This document shows, piece after piece, positions 63,168 to 64,000 of a stretch of 64,000 bases of DNA. The position numbers were made by a program, and so were the translations under genes. The notes beneath the pieces were generated by a model, which was not told where the DNA came from, searched no databases, and saw only the letters and a list, made by a program, of their open reading frames with translations. How positions within the stretch are numbered: position 1 is the first letter of the stretch; each line of letters opens with the position of its first letter. This DNA is from Nostoc mirabile CHAB5784 (GTDB taxonomy: Bacteria > Cyanobacteriota > Cyanobacteriia > Cyanobacteriales > Nostocaceae). The stretch lies in contig NZ_JAIVFS010000007.1 in NCBI RefSeq assembly GCF_020829645.1, positions 102,265 to 166,264 on the forward strand, read 5' to 3'.

Positions 63168-63873
63168 ATGACCAACGCACAGCGACTAGACCATGTAGAA
63201 GATGAACTCGAAACTGTTAAGCGATTGCTAGTGTCTACTGCTAGCTACGCCGAATCAGCAGGTAGGCGGCTTGACCAGTTGACGATAAAACAAGACCGTA
63301 CCCAATCTCACCTTGATGAGTTGACGATAAAACAAGACCGTACCCAATCTCACCTTGACCAGTTGACGATAAAACAAGACCGTACCCAATCTCACCTTGA
63401 TGAGTTGACGATAAAACAAGACCGTACCCAATCTCACCTTGATGAGTTGACGATAAAACAAGACCGTACCCAATCTCACCTTGATGAGTTGACGATAAAA
63501 CAAGACCGTACCCAATCTCACCTTGATGAGTTAGTTGACGATAAAACAAGACCGTACCCAATCTCACCTTGATCAGATAGGGGTGCGTGTTGACCAGATA
63601 GGGGGAAAGGTTGACCAACTTTCTGATAAAGTTGATAGTTTTATCACTCACACGCAACGCCTATTTACAAAGGCAGGCAGTGAGATAGAGGAAACAAAGG
63701 CACGAACTGAGCGATTAGAAGCACTCATGCTAAAGCTTGACCGAAGCTTTGAAGAACAAAAATCTCAGTTTCAGGAGTTTCAACTTACCACGGGTGCTGC
63801 CTTGGAGCGAATTGACCGAGTTTTAGACTATCTACTGAGACAACAAGGCGGTAATCAAAATCCCTCATCCTAG
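63168..63873 (+). pseudogene. Coiled-coil repeat protein, frameshifted within tandem repeats
   Basis: The first frame (63168-63572) begins MTNAQRLDHVEDELETVKRL, runs through 14-residue repeats LTIKQDRTQSHLDE/Q, and ends in off-frame LVDDKTRPYPISP. The second frame (63535-63873) resumes the same repeat, then reads DQIGVRVDQIGGKVDQLSDK ... RLFTKAGSEIEETKAR and ends GGNQNPSS. A 4-base insertion between repeats 6 and 7 causes the break. Without it there would be one protein of about 234 residues, predicted as a long coiled coil. Similar DUF-less coiled-coil proteins are frequent in Nostoc. It might be switchable by repeat slippage. Confidence 0.8.
63279..63568. repeat. Seven 42-bp tandem repeats
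   Basis: Units start at 63279, 63321, 63363, 63405, 63447, 63489 and 63535. The first six are spaced exactly 42 bases apart; the last is spaced by 46 because of an extra AGTT. Units are near-identical except for GACCAG versus GATGAG at the junction. Each encodes 14 residues. Confidence 0.95.
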
Positions 63874-63884
63874 CGCTCTTTTAT

Positions 63885-63900
63885 TACTCTCATGAGAGTA
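63885..63900. promoter_or_regulatory. 16-bp perfect palindrome near window end
   Basis: TACTCTCATGAGAGTA is fully self-complementary and lies 41 bases before the possible start of the next gene. It could be an operator or an insertion-sequence end. Confidence 0.35.
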
Positions 63901-63940
63901 TAATTAATTACTAACAGTTTAACTTAGCAAGGGTATTTAA

Positions 63941-64000
63941 TTGGGTTCAAGAACGGCTACCTCCACGATCACCGTGGTAGATCAGTACTGCGATGCCTAT
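63941..64000 (+). CDS. Partial gene, N-terminus resembling IS701-type transposase
   Basis: From a TTG at 63941 the frame reads LGSRTATSTITVVDQYCDAY and runs off the window. The VxVVDQYC-Y start resembles the beginning of IS701/IS4-family transposases that I remember from Nostoc. With only 20 codons visible, the call is tentative. Confidence 0.3.
   Translation, partial: MGSRTATSTITVVDQYCDAY

Noticed and set aside
63279..63568. Possible CRISPR array
   Set aside because: The units are contiguous near-identical 42-mers without unique spacers and lie in frame within a gene; no cas genes are in view.
63241..63657. Long antisense open frames across the 42-bp repeats
   Set aside because: They arise because a 42-base repeat without stops in one frame is open on the other strand too; the sense frame has a start, charged coiled-coil composition and non-repeat flanks.
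1..64000. tRNA, rRNA, tmRNA, riboswitch or Yfr-type small RNA genes
   Set aside because: No T-loop/anticodon patterns, rRNA segments or known conserved sRNA motifs were seen by reading; a covariance-model search would be decisive.

Overview
The window looks like chromosomal DNA of a filamentous, heterocyst-type cyanobacterium close to Nostoc/Anabaena. Supporting this are many HIP1 octamers (GCGATCGC), cyanobacterial marker genes (Psb29/Thf1, CpcT/CpeT lyase, NdhS, Ycf34, SLH/OprB-type porin, HAS-barrel protein), roughly 40 percent GC by eye, and very abundant heptameric and palindromic interspersed repeats. I saw no rRNA, tRNA or CRISPR array. Species assignment is an inference.

Layout. 0-2 kb: a minus-strand ParA-type ATPase and HEPN protein pair. 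2-8.5 kb: housekeeping (TldD/TldE protease pair, secreted pentapeptide-repeat protein, pyrB, mgtE). 8.9-17.8 kb: a minus-strand three-gene operon of two unrecognised proteins and a giant DEAD/DEAH helicase with a DUF1998/MZB-like C-terminus. The helicase frame is cut by one in-frame TGA and carries an in-frame repeat insertion. 18.5-19.1 kb: three overlapping micro-genes (RHH-like, DUF6888-like, DUF6887-like). 19.4-26.5 kb: GH15/phosphorylase-kinase-like protein, TnpB relic, DUF1232 protein, secreted protein, porin. 26.9-31.1 kb: a membrane Ser/Thr kinase fused to a periplasmic-binding-protein-like domain, followed by a STAND ATPase that ends without sensor repeats. 31.1-32.5 kb: repeat graveyard with a histidine-kinase relic.

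32.6-50.1 kb is mostly core biology: ExbB/ExbD, a four-helix membrane protein, psb29, cpcT, STAS protein, hemF, SRPBCC-like protein, a full-length solo TnpB, Mrp/ApbC, RodA, NdhS, HAS-barrel protein, CPA2 antiporter with a USP-like tail, UDP-glucuronate decarboxylase and UDP-glucose dehydrogenase. 50.4-55.5 kb holds a MITE-like element with target-site duplications, a DUF2993 protein, and a defence/toxin patch (single-chain GmrSD-like enzyme, HicAB, PD-(D/E)XK-like protein, VapBC with a visible operator). 55.5-64 kb: cinA, glyA, a SLOG(LSDAT)-SLATT(DUF4231) pair, truncated TnpB, cca, ycf34, a coiled-coil gene frameshifted inside its own 42-bp tandem repeats, and the first codons of a possible IS701-type transposase.

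The main candidates for little-described systems are the helicase operon, the LSDAT-SLATT pair, the ParA-HEPN pair, and the kinase-PBP/STAND pair. All functional claims are from motif reading and remembered family knowledge; no database search was run.
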